This document shows, piece after piece, positions 18,184 to 27,398 of a stretch of DNA of 64,000 nucleotides. Source of the DNA: Acaryochloris sp. CCMEE 5410 (GTDB lineage: Bacteria > Cyanobacteriota > Cyanobacteriia > Thermosynechococcales > Thermosynechococcaceae); NCBI RefSeq assembly GCF_000238775.2, contig NZ_AFEJ02000002.1, positions 1 through 64,000 of the forward strand. The letters run 5' to 3'. Each line of letters begins with the position of its first letter. Position 1 is the stretch's first letter. The position numbers and the translations under genes were made by a program. The notes beneath the pieces were generated by a model that saw only the letters and a program-made list of their open reading frames with translations, did no database searches and was not told where the DNA came from.

Positions 18184-18190
18184 AAGGAGG
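18184..18190 (+). promoter_or_regulatory. strong ribosome binding site deciding the vWA start
   Basis: AAGGAGG stands five bases before the ATG at 18196 (and two before the ATG at 18193), arguing against the earlier in-frame start at 18112. Confidence 0.7.
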
Positions 18191-18195
18191 ATATG

Positions 18196-18975
18196 ATGTC
18201 TCAAGTCCCAAATTTAAATACGTTATTCCAATCTGCCCAGGCGGATGGGGTGCTCTCTAATGCCTCGATGCAGGCGCTCAATATTGTCGATATTGGGGCA
18301 CAGATCCAGGCAGGCCTGGGGACGCCAGTAGATGATGTGATGGCCAGTGAGGTAGTGCTGGTGACGATTATGCCGGATGATTCGGGCTCGATTCGGTTTG
18401 CTGGTAATGGAGCGGTGGTCCGAGCGGGACATAATATGGTGCTGGATACCTTGGCTATGTCCCCGCAACATGATCAGATTCTGGTTCACAACCGCTATCT
18501 CAATGGGGCAGTGCTTTATCCCTACTGTCCGGTTGACCAAGCGATTCGGATGGATCAACACAATTATGCTCCGAATCTGGGTACGCCGCTCTACGACCAA
18601 ACCCTGGTGTTACTCGCTACGGTGCTGGCAAAGGCCCAAGCGTTTATCGATAATGGGGTGCCGGTGCGGACGGTATCTCTGATTATTACGGATGGGGCGG
18701 ATGCCCATTCTCAGCGCTCGGTGCGGGAGGTGAAGGGGATGGTCGAGGATATGCTGCGCACGGAAGACCATATTATTGCGGCGATGGGCATCCATGATGG
18801 ACAGACGGACTTTAAGCGGGTGTTTAGAGAGATGGGGGTGTGTGAGCAATGGATCTTGACGCCGGGCAATTCCCAAAATGAGATTCGTAAGGCGTTTCAA
18901 CTGTTCTCTCAGTCGGTATTGAGGGCTAGTCAGTCGGCGTACAACTTTAAGTCCTGGGGCGGTTTTGGACCTTAA
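18196..18975 (+). CDS. vWA-domain protein (TerY-like)
   Basis: The 259-residue protein carries a von Willebrand A fold. The MIDAS metal site is DDSGS at residues 61-65, a later threonine lies in NLGTPLYDQT and the acidic loop is LIITDGADAHS. There is no signal peptide or membrane segment, so it is cytosolic. TerY-like vWA proteins occur with PP2C and kinase partners in Ter-linked stress systems and are thought to act as metal-dependent scaffolds. A gap of 176 bases separates it from the hydrolase gene, so it may have its own promoter as well as being read through. The C-terminus ends in a short aromatic tail. Confidence 0.75.
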   Translation: MSQVPNLNTLFQSAQADGVLSNASMQALNIVDIGAQIQAGLGTPVDDVMASEVVLVTIMPDDSGSIRFAGNGAVVRAGHNMVLDTLAMSPQHDQILVHNRYLNGAVLYPYCPVDQAIRMDQHNYAPNLGTPLYDQTLVLLATVLAKAQAFIDNGVPVRTVSLIITDGADAHSQRSVREVKGMVEDMLRTEDHIIAAMGIHDGQTDFKRVFREMGVCEQWILTPGNSQNEIRKAFQLFSQSVLRASQSAYNFKSWGGFGP

Positions 18976-19049
18976 CAGGCGCGTCCCCTAGACAGGCACT
19001 ATGATTGAAATCACTATTGAAGGCTGCGGTGGTTGATCAAAGGCCCATA

Positions 19050-19541
19050 TCAATCAGGAAGTGATTCATAGGTTACGGCAGGCTTTAATGCGCGCACTAA
19101 ATCATGCCGTGTAATGATGCCTATCAAATATTGGTCGTTATCAACCACTGGTAAACGGTTGATCTTTTTTGACAACATCAAGTTGGCTGCAGACGTTAAA
19201 GGGATATCTGGCTTAGTGGTAATCGGTTGGCTCGTCATAACGTCCTGAACCAACATACCCAACGCCTTTTGCATATGCTGATGGAATTGCTTTGGAGACT
19301 CAAAGTATATGACGCTCCCTAGCAAGGTCATATACAAAGGTGGTTGCATGGGGGATTCTCTAACGAGCAAATCGCCTTCTGAGATAATGCCAACTACATG
19401 ATTCGAGGCATCCACCACGGGCATTCCACTGATTCGATGATCCTCTATTAGCTTGATCACTTTCTCTATTGAGTCCGTAGGAGAGATAGTAATAGGATCA
19501 GGGGTCATAAAGTCTTTGACTACGGGATGAGATTCTGCCAT
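19050..19541 (-). CDS. tandem CBS-domain protein
   Basis: I start at the ATG at 19541, preceded by AGGTGGG; the open frame continues upstream without other support. The 163-residue product is two CBS motifs: VKDFMTPDPITISPTDSIEKV with GMPVVDASNHVVGIISEGDL, then VQDVMTSQPITTKPDIPL with RLPVVDNDQYLIGIITRHDLV. CBS pairs bind adenine nucleotides and report energy state. No effector domain is attached. It is the distal gene on the minus strand after chorismate mutase, 47 bases downstream. Confidence 0.85.
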   Translation of the reverse strand: MAESHPVVKDFMTPDPITISPTDSIEKVIKLIEDHRISGMPVVDASNHVVGIISEGDLLVRESPMQPPLYMTLLGSVIYFESPKQFHQHMQKALGMLVQDVMTSQPITTKPDIPLTSAANLMLSKKINRLPVVDNDQYLIGIITRHDLVRALKPAVTYESLPD

Positions 19542-19588
19542 TAGCCCACCTATTTGATATGTGAATTGTCCAAATGGACGCGCTAGGA

Positions 19589-20008
19589 TTACAACGATGA
19601 GGAAGTGGAAACTCTTGCTTTGATAAAACCCCAATCTGGGCGTAAATGTCTGGCCCCTCTTTGGTAGATATGATGGATCGCTTGGTTCGGATCTGCAGTA
19701 TTGAAATGGATCAAACAGCGGATACAATAATCCAGATCACTTGATACATGCATCTGCTGCACATCTAGGAGAGGGACGGCATCCCAGTTGGGACGCTGGC
19801 GAGCGATTGCTGCAGGAAAAACGGCATCTAAATCCCGAGTCACGGAAAACGTTACGCTGATAATTTCATTCACATCCAGAGAATTCTCTGACTCAATGGC
19901 CGACATGAGATCATTCACGGCTTCCCGTATTGCGGCTACGGAATTCTCAGTCGCTGTCGTCGCTCCGCGGATTGCCCTCACTTTCCATGACACAGAATTA
20001 TCCTCCAT
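19589..20008 (-). CDS. aroH: chorismate mutase, AroH class
   Basis: The 139-residue product reads WKVRAIRGATTATENSVAAI, then NEIISVTFSVTRDLDAVFPA and WDAVPLLDVQQMHV, the conserved signature of trimeric AroH chorismate mutases; the active-site Arg in VRAIRG and Glu/Arg positions are visible. It converts chorismate to prephenate in the cytosol for Phe and Tyr synthesis. Its last 10-15 residues extend a little beyond the usual AroH end. The ATG at 20008 gives the family's normal N-terminus. Confidence 0.9.
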   Translation of the reverse strand: MEDNSVSWKVRAIRGATTATENSVAAIREAVNDLMSAIESENSLDVNEIISVTFSVTRDLDAVFPAAIARQRPNWDAVPLLDVQQMHVSSDLDYCIRCLIHFNTADPNQAIHHIYQRGARHLRPDWGFIKARVSTSSSL

Positions 20009-20200
20009 AGCTAGATCATGCCTCAGGATTTACGAAAACCTGCGCCATGTTAGCAAACTTGACATCTTCAGGGAATTGACCCACATCACAGAAAATCTAC
20101 GATTCCCCATACTACCTGTTTATTGAAACATGTAAGGTTGATTAAAGCTAAATTGAATGCAATGTCAATTTAGCTTTAAACCCTTGAGAAACATTAAGAT

Positions 20201-21022
20201 TTAAGGCCGATAAAGCCACAAGGGTAAGCCATTCGTTGCTATCTCAAAATTCACCCAATCCGCAACTTGGGGAGGTACAGACCAGGAAGATTGGCGACTA
20301 CCGGGTAGCAGCTTACTCCAAAAGGATTTCTGTTCTTCTATGGTGTTGCATTTGGCCTTCTCAGGATCTAGGCCTGCCAGTTCAGCCGCCCAGCACCGGG
20401 CATCTTCTTCTGTTCCTAATCGATCTACTAGACCGAGTTCAAGGGCTTGCTGTCCCGTGAAGACACGCCCATCAGCAAATTGCTTAACGGCGTCTACTTC
20501 TAAGTTTCGACCTTCTGCCACAATCTCCACAAATTGAGAATAGCTGCTGTCAATCAAATCTTGGAGGATTTGACGTTCCGGCTCGGTCAACTCTCGATCA
20601 AAGGCCAGAATGTCTTTGTAGGGGCCAGACTTGATGACCTTAAAGGAAACCCCCACCTTATCTAAAAGACGCTCTAGGTTATTCCCTCGGAGAATCACGC
20701 CAATACTGCCGGTTATGGTGCCTGGGTTAGCCATGATATGTTCAGCCCCCATGCCAATATAGACCCCGCCAGAAGCAGAAATATTACCAAAGCTGGCAAC
20801 AATCTTGATCTTTTCTCGTAATTTGATCAGGGCACTGTAAATTTCATGGGAATCAACGACCGTTCCTCCTGGACTGTCGATGCGGAGGAGAAGTACTGGA
20901 TAGCCTTTATCTTCAATCGTTTTGAGAGCTTCCAAGACATGCTTTCGGGTTGCACCTGCGATCGCACCTTTGATCTCCAAACGGGCTATTTGTTTGCGGG
21001 CACCTTTAAACGGCCAAATCAT
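20201..21022 (-). CDS. sppA: signal peptide peptidase SppA, short form
   Basis: The 273-residue product contains LLLRIDSPGGTVVDSHEIY, the nucleophile region ISASGGVYIGMGA with the catalytic Ser, GSIGVI and the lysine region VIKSGPYKD, all typical of the half-size SppA serine/lysine protease that degrades cleaved signal peptides at the membrane. I prefer ATG 21022 (MIWPFKG) over a TTG two codons earlier. No clear N-terminal membrane span is visible, so association may be peripheral or by oligomerisation. Confidence 0.9.
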   Translation of the reverse strand: MIWPFKGARKQIARLEIKGAIAGATRKHVLEALKTIEDKGYPVLLLRIDSPGGTVVDSHEIYSALIKLREKIKIVASFGNISASGGVYIGMGAEHIMANPGTITGSIGVILRGNNLERLLDKVGVSFKVIKSGPYKDILAFDRELTEPERQILQDLIDSSYSQFVEIVAEGRNLEVDAVKQFADGRVFTGQQALELGLVDRLGTEEDARCWAAELAGLDPEKAKCNTIEEQKSFWSKLLPGSRQSSWSVPPQVADWVNFEIATNGLPLWLYRP

Positions 21023-21034
21023 GGGCAATATTTA

Positions 21035-21238
21035 TCACTGACTGTTTTCAACACTATCAATCTGGGAATGGATTAAAAAATGATCGGCCCAAGCGTAACA
21101 CTCCAGGACCAGCCCATTGTGAAAGCACACCGCCCATTCAATCACCTTTAAGGCTCCCAAAGCCTGTATTGTAACTTGGTCATCTCTACAATGCTCACAT
21201 CGGATAACCGCCCCACTAAATTGTGAACACCGAAGCAT
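21035..21238 (-). CDS. small hypothetical protein with CxxC
   Basis: This 67-residue frame lies only 12 bases upstream of sppA on the same strand, so co-transcription is likely. It contains RCEHCRDDQ, a possible metal or redox pair, and otherwise a compact mixed sequence (IQALGALKVIEWAVCFHNGL). I do not recognise a family. The start ATG has no strong ribosome binding site. The operon-like spacing is the main support. Confidence 0.45.
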   Translation of the reverse strand: MLRCSQFSGAVIRCEHCRDDQVTIQALGALKVIEWAVCFHNGLVLECYAWADHFLIHSQIDSVENSQ

Positions 21239-21393
21239 CGATCTTATAATCGAAACAAAGGTTACAGAAAGTTTAAATTTCTCAGACTAGATTTACTAAA
21301 CCTGGGGCGTTTGTGACTTTCTTTCATCCGTTGTGCTTTGAGACCAGCTTAAATAAAGCCAATTTCTCTTTTCAATCCTTGCTACGGGTCATT

Positions 21394-22461
21394 ATGCAAT
21401 TTAGTCTGCCTCACTCTCAACGCTTTCCCAGTCGCCTGATTCTGATCGCCCCCTTCTTCTTATGGGGAACCGCGATGGTTGCCATGAAGGGAGTTTTAGC
21501 CCACACCACTCCCCTGTTTATGGGTGGTTTGCGCATTGCCCCTGCTGGACTGTTGGTTATAGGAGTAGCTCTACTTCTGGGTAAAGCTCAACCCAAGGGA
21601 TGGCGAGCCTGGCTATGGATATTGCTATTTGCCCTAGTCGATGTCACCTTATTCCAAGGTTTTCTAGCATTAGGGCTCTCCCATACCTCTGCAGGGCTTG
21701 GATCTGTAATGATCGATTCACAGCCCCTCGTGGTGGCCTTACTGGCGCTGATCCTATATGGGGAGCGAATTGGGCTGTGGGGATGGTTAGGATTAGGCAT
21801 TGGTGTGGGCGGGATTAGCTGTATTGGGTTGCCCGATAAATGGATTTTGCAGTTGGGGTCTGGGGAATGGCTGCAACAGGACTGGCAGCAATTTCTTAAT
21901 TGGCAATACCTCAATCAGCTTACTCAAAGTGGGGAGTTTCTGATGCTGCTAGCAGCCCTGTCAATGGCAGTGGGAACCGTGATGATCCGCCAAGTGTGCC
22001 GCTATGCCGACCCTATCAGTGCCACCGGTTGGCATATGGTCATTGGGGGACTTCCCCTGTTTATAGGGTCTGGGCTTTGGGAATCTGAGCAATGGGCCCA
22101 TTTAACCCAAATTGACTGGCTATCCATTAGCTATGCTGCCGTTTTTGGTAGTGCGGTTGCCTATGGCCTCTTTTTCTATTTCGCATCCAAAGGCAACTTA
22201 ACCAGCCTCAGTTCCTTAACATTTTTGACGCCAGTCTTTGCCCTAGTCTTTGGCAACCTGTTTTTGGCAGAAGTTCTCAGCCCGATCCAAACCCTGGGCG
22301 TCTGCCTCACCCTCGTCAGTATTTATTTTGTTAACCAAAGAGAGCAGCTTCCCACCCTGGGACATCTATGGTTATCTCTAGAGCTTCGGATATTGGGTAC
22401 CAAAGATTCCAAGACTGCGGAGATCCCGGTCCGAGTTGATTCCAAGACGACCGCTAAATAA
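21394..22461 (+). CDS. DMT/EamA-family transporter
   Basis: About 355 residues with roughly ten hydrophobic segments and the two-repeat EamA pattern: LILIAPFFLWGTAMVAMKGVL near the N-terminus, GLRIAPAGLLVIGVALLLG, then a second repeat starting near SGEFLMLLAALSMAVGTVMI and ending LTPVFALVFGNLFLAEVL. It exports or imports small metabolites across the plasma membrane; the substrate cannot be told. I use the ATG at 21394, since the 27 residues encoded upstream do not match the family. The C-terminal tail after 22350 is cytosolic. It converges with the permease gene, seven bases apart. Confidence 0.85.
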   Translation: MQFSLPHSQRFPSRLILIAPFFLWGTAMVAMKGVLAHTTPLFMGGLRIAPAGLLVIGVALLLGKAQPKGWRAWLWILLFALVDVTLFQGFLALGLSHTSAGLGSVMIDSQPLVVALLALILYGERIGLWGWLGLGIGVGGISCIGLPDKWILQLGSGEWLQQDWQQFLNWQYLNQLTQSGEFLMLLAALSMAVGTVMIRQVCRYADPISATGWHMVIGGLPLFIGSGLWESEQWAHLTQIDWLSISYAAVFGSAVAYGLFFYFASKGNLTSLSSLTFLTPVFALVFGNLFLAEVLSPIQTLGVCLTLVSIYFVNQREQLPTLGHLWLSLELRILGTKDSKTAEIPVRVDSKTTAK

Positions 22462-22467
22462 TAGCCC

Positions 22468-23718
22468 CTATTCACCCGGACTAGGATTCGGTAGAACGCT
22501 ATTTAACAACACTCCCATTAGGCTGGACAGCCCAATACCTTCCAAGGAGAACTGGCCTATGGTTAGGCTCATATTCCCCGCTCCTAACACTAGAATCACC
22601 CCCACAATAATCATGTTGCGGGACTGCAACAGGTTACTCCCAGACTGAACCAAGCTGTTAATTCCCACCACGACAATGGTGCCGAACAGCACCACCAATA
22701 CTCCTCCCATAACGGGTGGGGGAATGGTCCTTAATAAAGCTCCTAATTTACCGGAGAAGGACAGCATAATGGCAATGAGGGCAGCCCAAGTCATAATGCC
22801 AGGATTAAAGGCCCGGGTCAGGGCAACTGCACCCGTCACTTCTGAGTAGGTGGTATTGGGAGGGCCCCCCAACAATGCTGCCATTGAAGTGGCCACACCA
22901 TCGCCTAAGAGGGTGCGATGCAGTCCTGGATCACGCAATAAAGGATTGCCAGTGATGGAGCTGATCACGAGGATATCGCCGATATGCTCAATGGCCGGGG
23001 CAATCGCAACGGGCACAAAGAATGCGATCGCAGGCCAATGCAGGGTCGGTAAGGTAAATTGAGGCCGCATGAGCCAAGGCGCTGCCACAACGGGAGAGAA
23101 ATCCACAATCCCCAACAACAAGGCACCGACATATCCCACACTAATCCCCATCAAAATCGGGACTAATTGAAACGTTCCTCGGGCCAACAGGGCCGCCACA
23201 ATCGTTGTGATTAAGGCCAAAGCAGCTAGGAACTGTGCTGTTCCCACACCATAATTAGAGCCTGCCTCAGACGCCATTTGAATCGCGATGGGGGCCAACG
23301 ATAGGCCAATCACCATGATCACAGGCCCCGTCACGATCGGTGGTAACACTTTCAAAATTGAGTCTGGCCCCCGCCACAGCACCAACATACTTAAAAGCAT
23401 GTACAAGAAACCAGCCGCGACCAACCCGGACATCGTTGCAGCCAAACCAAATTGTTGGATACCAGCGGTAATCGGCGCAATAAAGGCAAAGGAAGAAGCC
23501 AAAAAAACAGGGACTTTGCCTTTGGTAATCAGTTGAAAGACCAGCGTTCCTACTCCCGCCGTGAATAAAGCCACATTCGGATCTAAGCCTGCCAGGATAG
23601 GAACTAAGACCAACGCCCCAAAGGCGATAAAAAGCATTTGCGCCCCCAGGATGATGTCCTTGAGGCGGAAGGAGTAGGAACTGGGAGATTCAACCGGATG
23701 AGGCGGGCTAAGGTTCAT
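22468..23718 (-). CDS. nucleobase permease, NCS2 (uracil/xanthine) family
   Basis: The 416-residue membrane protein has the NCS2 order: an N-terminal segment LGAQMLFIAFGALVLVPILAG, the substrate segment VAIAPAIEHIGDILVISSI with the conserved Glu in the unwound helix, GDGVATSMAALLGGPPNTTYSE and ALLRTIPPPVMGGVLVVLFG. These are marks of the UraA-like branch that imports uracil or related bases with protons. The ATG at 23718 (MNLSPPHP) is preferred over a TTG two codons upstream. No purine genes are nearby to fix the substrate. Confidence 0.85.
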   Translation of the reverse strand: MNLSPPHPVESPSSYSFRLKDIILGAQMLFIAFGALVLVPILAGLDPNVALFTAGVGTLVFQLITKGKVPVFLASSFAFIAPITAGIQQFGLAATMSGLVAAGFLYMLLSMLVLWRGPDSILKVLPPIVTGPVIMVIGLSLAPIAIQMASEAGSNYGVGTAQFLAALALITTIVAALLARGTFQLVPILMGISVGYVGALLLGIVDFSPVVAAPWLMRPQFTLPTLHWPAIAFFVPVAIAPAIEHIGDILVISSITGNPLLRDPGLHRTLLGDGVATSMAALLGGPPNTTYSEVTGAVALTRAFNPGIMTWAALIAIMLSFSGKLGALLRTIPPPVMGGVLVVLFGTIVVVGINSLVQSGSNLLQSRNMIIVGVILVLGAGNMSLTIGQFSLEGIGLSSLMGVLLNSVLPNPSPGE

Positions 23719-23820
23719 AAACAAACGGTACCGGTTTTGAAATTTCTGTTTTCCCAGTATCAGTCAGCCTTTTTGGGGATCAAGATAGCGCCAGGATTTT
23801 CTTCATACTTGGCTCAAACA

Positions 23821-24915
23821 TCAATCTCGATCCATTTGGGTGATCCACTGCATCTTTTGATGAATGGCTAATAATTGCCGATGAATGTGCCGTAACTGGC
23901 AAGCCTGGTACACAAGCCCTTGTATATCTACCTCAAACAGCTCCAGTTCATTGACAAGGGACACATACTGAACTTGCAAGGGGGTTAATGTTGTCACGAT
24001 CTGTTCTTCAATCTGAATCTGAGAAAGGGCCATATCTGATGTTGACAACTTCACGCTATTGAGATCATGATGCAACCTTGCCATCTCCTCCCGCAGCTGA
24101 TGGAGAGAACGCTGCAGGTCTTGTTGATCCGTATTGAAGGGGAGCAATTGTTCTGATAACACCTTTTGGATAGATATCAACTGATGATCCAAAGATGAAC
24201 TTTGCTCATAAAGGCAACTTAAGCTCTCTCCCTGGGAGGCTGCGAGATCAGACGAATTTTTTGGGTTCATAGAGGAAGTAAGAGTGTCTAGCTGAGCCTG
24301 TAAAGACTGCACCTCCCCACACCAATCTCGAACCAGTTCTGCTACTTTTGGGTTTTGATCTATCGAGCGCGGAATATTTTGGTGACGATGCAGGATCGTT
24401 TTCAGAGCTGCCAACCTAGCTGTAGGGGTGCTAATTTCCTGTAAGTCTTGCATTAGGCCCATTAGCGTCTGTCCGCAATATTGGGCTTGCTCTTTTAAGT
24501 CTTCAATCTGATCCAGGAAGATCGGCAACTTTTTCGCATCTGCCCCACCCTTCTGTTGGGCTTCCAGACGCTTAATTTCACCTAACAAAGCATCAATAGA
24601 CTGATGAAATTGAGCTAACTCAGACTCAGTGCTATTTCGTTGAAGTAGGGACACATAATCCTGAATCGCCTGTAGGTCCTGCCGCAAAGAGATTTGAATC
24701 GTATTCCGTCTTAATCCTGCATAGTATTCAGTCAGACGATCCATCTGACGCCGATTTTGCAAATTGAGGACAACGGCCACACTTAGAGGGGCTGCAGCCA
24801 AAACCATATTTTGGGTCACACAGGTCGCAATCCCTCCAGCCATTACGATCAATGCCGATAAAGACTCTAGCCCTTTAGATCTAGAACATTTTGTTCGCTG
24901 GGATAAGCCCGTCAT
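23821..24915 (-). CDS. coiled-coil membrane protein of unknown function
   Basis: The 364-residue product has a short basic start, a hydrophobic hairpin at about 17-50 (SALIVMAGGIATCVTQNMVL and AAPLSVAVVLNL), then almost continuous helical heptad-rich sequence from about 55 to the end, rich in Gln, Leu and Glu. No enzymatic motif is visible. It probably sits in the membrane with a long cytosolic coiled coil. I do not recognise a named family. It lies 103 bases upstream of the permease on the same strand and may share transcription with it. Confidence 0.65.
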   Translation of the reverse strand: MTGLSQRTKCSRSKGLESLSALIVMAGGIATCVTQNMVLAAAPLSVAVVLNLQNRRQMDRLTEYYAGLRRNTIQISLRQDLQAIQDYVSLLQRNSTESELAQFHQSIDALLGEIKRLEAQQKGGADAKKLPIFLDQIEDLKEQAQYCGQTLMGLMQDLQEISTPTARLAALKTILHRHQNIPRSIDQNPKVAELVRDWCGEVQSLQAQLDTLTSSMNPKNSSDLAASQGESLSCLYEQSSSLDHQLISIQKVLSEQLLPFNTDQQDLQRSLHQLREEMARLHHDLNSVKLSTSDMALSQIQIEEQIVTTLTPLQVQYVSLVNELELFEVDIQGLVYQACQLRHIHRQLLAIHQKMQWITQMDRD

Positions 24916-25040
24916 GGCTGTTCGTCCTACATGCCTTGGCTATCAAAATGTGGGATTACCCGTATAACTTGCCCATCTCTCGCTCTTAATTCTTATTCTC
25001 TCTTTAGGTCACCCGGAGTGGAGAAAGTCTTTACAGGAAT

Positions 25041-27305
25041 TTAATTCTGCACATCCACAATAGGCGACGTAGATGGTGCTAGAAAGGAAAGATTAGGGTT
25101 CATGGGCTGTTGTTGAACGAACCATTGAGGTCCAGCCTGAAGATGTTCTTCCAACTTCTCCTGACTCATGGGTGGAGAGAACCAATATCCTTGTCCCCGC
25201 TCGCAACCCAGTTTCTTTAAGTGTAAAACTTCTTCTTCTGTTTCAATCCCTTCGGCAATTACATCCATATTCAAGGTGCGGGCCAGGGAGATGATGGTAT
25301 TCACAATCTCAGCATCTTTCGGTTCAGAAATCATCCGACTCACAAAAGATTGATCAATTTTGAGGGTGTCTAAGGGAAAGCGGTAAAGGTAGCTCAAAGA
25401 CGAATACCCCGTCCCAAAGTCATCCAGGCTGATGGTGATATTGCGATCGCGCAGTTGCTGCAGTGTCTTTATATGCTTCTCTTCATGGGACATTAGCATA
25501 CTTTCGGTGAGTTCAAGCTTTAAATATCGTCCGTCTAGCCCGGACTGAGATAAAACCCGATCTACAGTTTGGATAAAGTTGGGATCTTGCAGTTGTTCAC
25601 TGGATAAATTGACGCTAAATTTCAACTCCGTTGCAGAGGCAAACTGTTGTTGATAAACCCGTAGAGTCTGGCAAGCTTCCTGAAGCACCCACTGACCAAT
25701 CTCTACGATTAGACCCGTCTCTTCTGCTAAGGGGATAAATTCCGATGGCATCACTAGTCCCCGATCCGGATGTTGCCACCTAACCAAGACCTCAACATCC
25801 GTAAGGTCTCCTGACTGCAGGTCAATGATCGGCTGGTAATACAGCACAAATTCTTGTCGATCAACCGCAGACCGCAGATCTCGTTCAAGTTTGAGCAGGC
25901 TAAGGGTCTGGGCATGCATCTCTGGGCTAAATACCACAAAGCAACCTTTCCCTAAGGATTTAGCACGATACATGGCAATATCTGCATCCCGCAATAATAA
26001 GGTTGGATCGTCATACTGCACAGAGTTGTAAGCGATACCGATACTGGATCCCGTAAAGACACTATGTTCTCCCACCTGAAAGGGGGTTTTTAAGGTTTCC
26101 AGAATGCGTTCTGCCACCTGGATTGCATCCTCTATGCCCTGAATACCATCCAGGAGAATGGTAAATTCATCTCCCCCAAGACGGGCCACAGTATCAGAGG
26201 TGCGTACACAGTTTTCTAACAGGTGTGCGATCGCAACTAGCAGTTGGTCACCGACGATATGTCCCAAACTGTCGTTGATAATCTTAAATCGGTCCAGATC
26301 AATAAACAGCAGGGCAAATTGATAATCAGACCTGCGATGCTGGCGCTTCAAGGATTGAGAGATGCGCTCCATCATCAAATTACGGTTGGGTAGTCCCGTT
26401 AATTCATCATGAAAGGCATCGTGGATTAATTGAGCCTGAGCCCGTTTTTGCTCCGTAATATCGTAAATAATTCCATCTAGGCGATGGGGACATCCTTGAT
26501 CACCCATGATCACATGTCCTCGATTTTTCAGCCACCTAATTTCTCCATCAGGCCGCAATATTCGATATTCAATATTAAGGGAACCGGCAACGAGCAATTG
26601 ATCAAAGAAATGGATCATTTGATGACGATCCGCAGGATGAACCACCTCTAGCCATAAATCAGGATTACTGAGGAATGACGACACCGGATAGCCATGAACC
26701 GCTTCTGCTGCCGGATTCAAATACAACAGCTGAAATTCGTCAACCGCTGCTGACCACACCACATCATCTAATGAATTGAGGATGCTTTCTAAACGGGTTT
26801 CACTCTCCTGCAATTTCTGCTGGACGAGCTGACGCTCATCAATGACCCCCAGCAACTGAGCATTCATGGCTCGGAGGGTTCTATTTTGCTCAATCAACTG
26901 CTCATCTTGCAGATGACTCTTTAACGCCGCCTTTACCGTTAGCCCTAAGTCCGTTTCATCCCAGGGTTTAGCGATATATCGGTATAAATTGGCAGAATTA
27001 ACCGCATTAATCACAGCATCTAAATTCGCCTCCCCTGTTAACAGAATTTTTCGGGTTTTCGGATATTGAATTTGTAGATAACTGAGTAGAGAATCCCCCC
27101 CCATATCCGGCAAATTTTGGTCACAAATAACCAAGGGAATCGGGATTTGGTCCACCTCTAACTCAGTAAAGAGTTCAAGGGCTTCTCCACCACTTTCTGC
27201 CACCTCAATTTCGTAGCTATCGTCGATAATTCGCTGCAATTGATCTCGTAGCGTATTCAAAATCAATCGGTCATCATCAATGCAAATGATCGTGCCTTTG
27301 CTCAC
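25041..27305 (-). CDS. response regulator with PAS, GGDEF and EAL domains
   Basis: The 754-residue protein has an N-terminal receiver domain (IICIDDDRLIL, phospho-acceptor Asp in VICDQNLPDMGG, Lys in IAKPWDE). A coiled linker and a PAS domain follow (LQESETRLESILNSLDDVVW). The GGDEF domain has intact GGDEF and an RTSD inhibitory site five residues before it. The EAL domain has EVLVRWQ in place of EALxR, then SLDDFGTGYSSLSYL and AEGIETEE. It may make or break cyclic di-GMP, switched by phosphorylation. The start codon is GTG. It lies downstream of the histidine kinase and response regulator on the same strand. Confidence 0.9.
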   Translation of the reverse strand: MSKGTIICIDDDRLILNTLRDQLQRIIDDSYEIEVAESGGEALELFTELEVDQIPIPLVICDQNLPDMGGDSLLSYLQIQYPKTRKILLTGEANLDAVINAVNSANLYRYIAKPWDETDLGLTVKAALKSHLQDEQLIEQNRTLRAMNAQLLGVIDERQLVQQKLQESETRLESILNSLDDVVWSAAVDEFQLLYLNPAAEAVHGYPVSSFLSNPDLWLEVVHPADRHQMIHFFDQLLVAGSLNIEYRILRPDGEIRWLKNRGHVIMGDQGCPHRLDGIIYDITEQKRAQAQLIHDAFHDELTGLPNRNLMMERISQSLKRQHRRSDYQFALLFIDLDRFKIINDSLGHIVGDQLLVAIAHLLENCVRTSDTVARLGGDEFTILLDGIQGIEDAIQVAERILETLKTPFQVGEHSVFTGSSIGIAYNSVQYDDPTLLLRDADIAMYRAKSLGKGCFVVFSPEMHAQTLSLLKLERDLRSAVDRQEFVLYYQPIIDLQSGDLTDVEVLVRWQHPDRGLVMPSEFIPLAEETGLIVEIGQWVLQEACQTLRVYQQQFASATELKFSVNLSSEQLQDPNFIQTVDRVLSQSGLDGRYLKLELTESMLMSHEEKHIKTLQQLRDRNITISLDDFGTGYSSLSYLYRFPLDTLKIDQSFVSRMISEPKDAEIVNTIISLARTLNMDVIAEGIETEEEVLHLKKLGCERGQGYWFSPPMSQEKLEEHLQAGPQWFVQQQPMNPNLSFLAPSTSPIVDVQN

Positions 27306-27398
27306 CGTTGCTCCACCATTGTCGCTGTCGTCACTTTGGGCACATTCCGTTCAAATACAATGAGGATCAACCTGATATTCAAGCGCATTTTTAACTGA

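Noticed and set aside
19001-19036. Short frame MIEITIEGCGG after the vWA gene
   Set aside because: Only eleven codons before a stop; too short to support as a gene, though it might be a truncated remnant.
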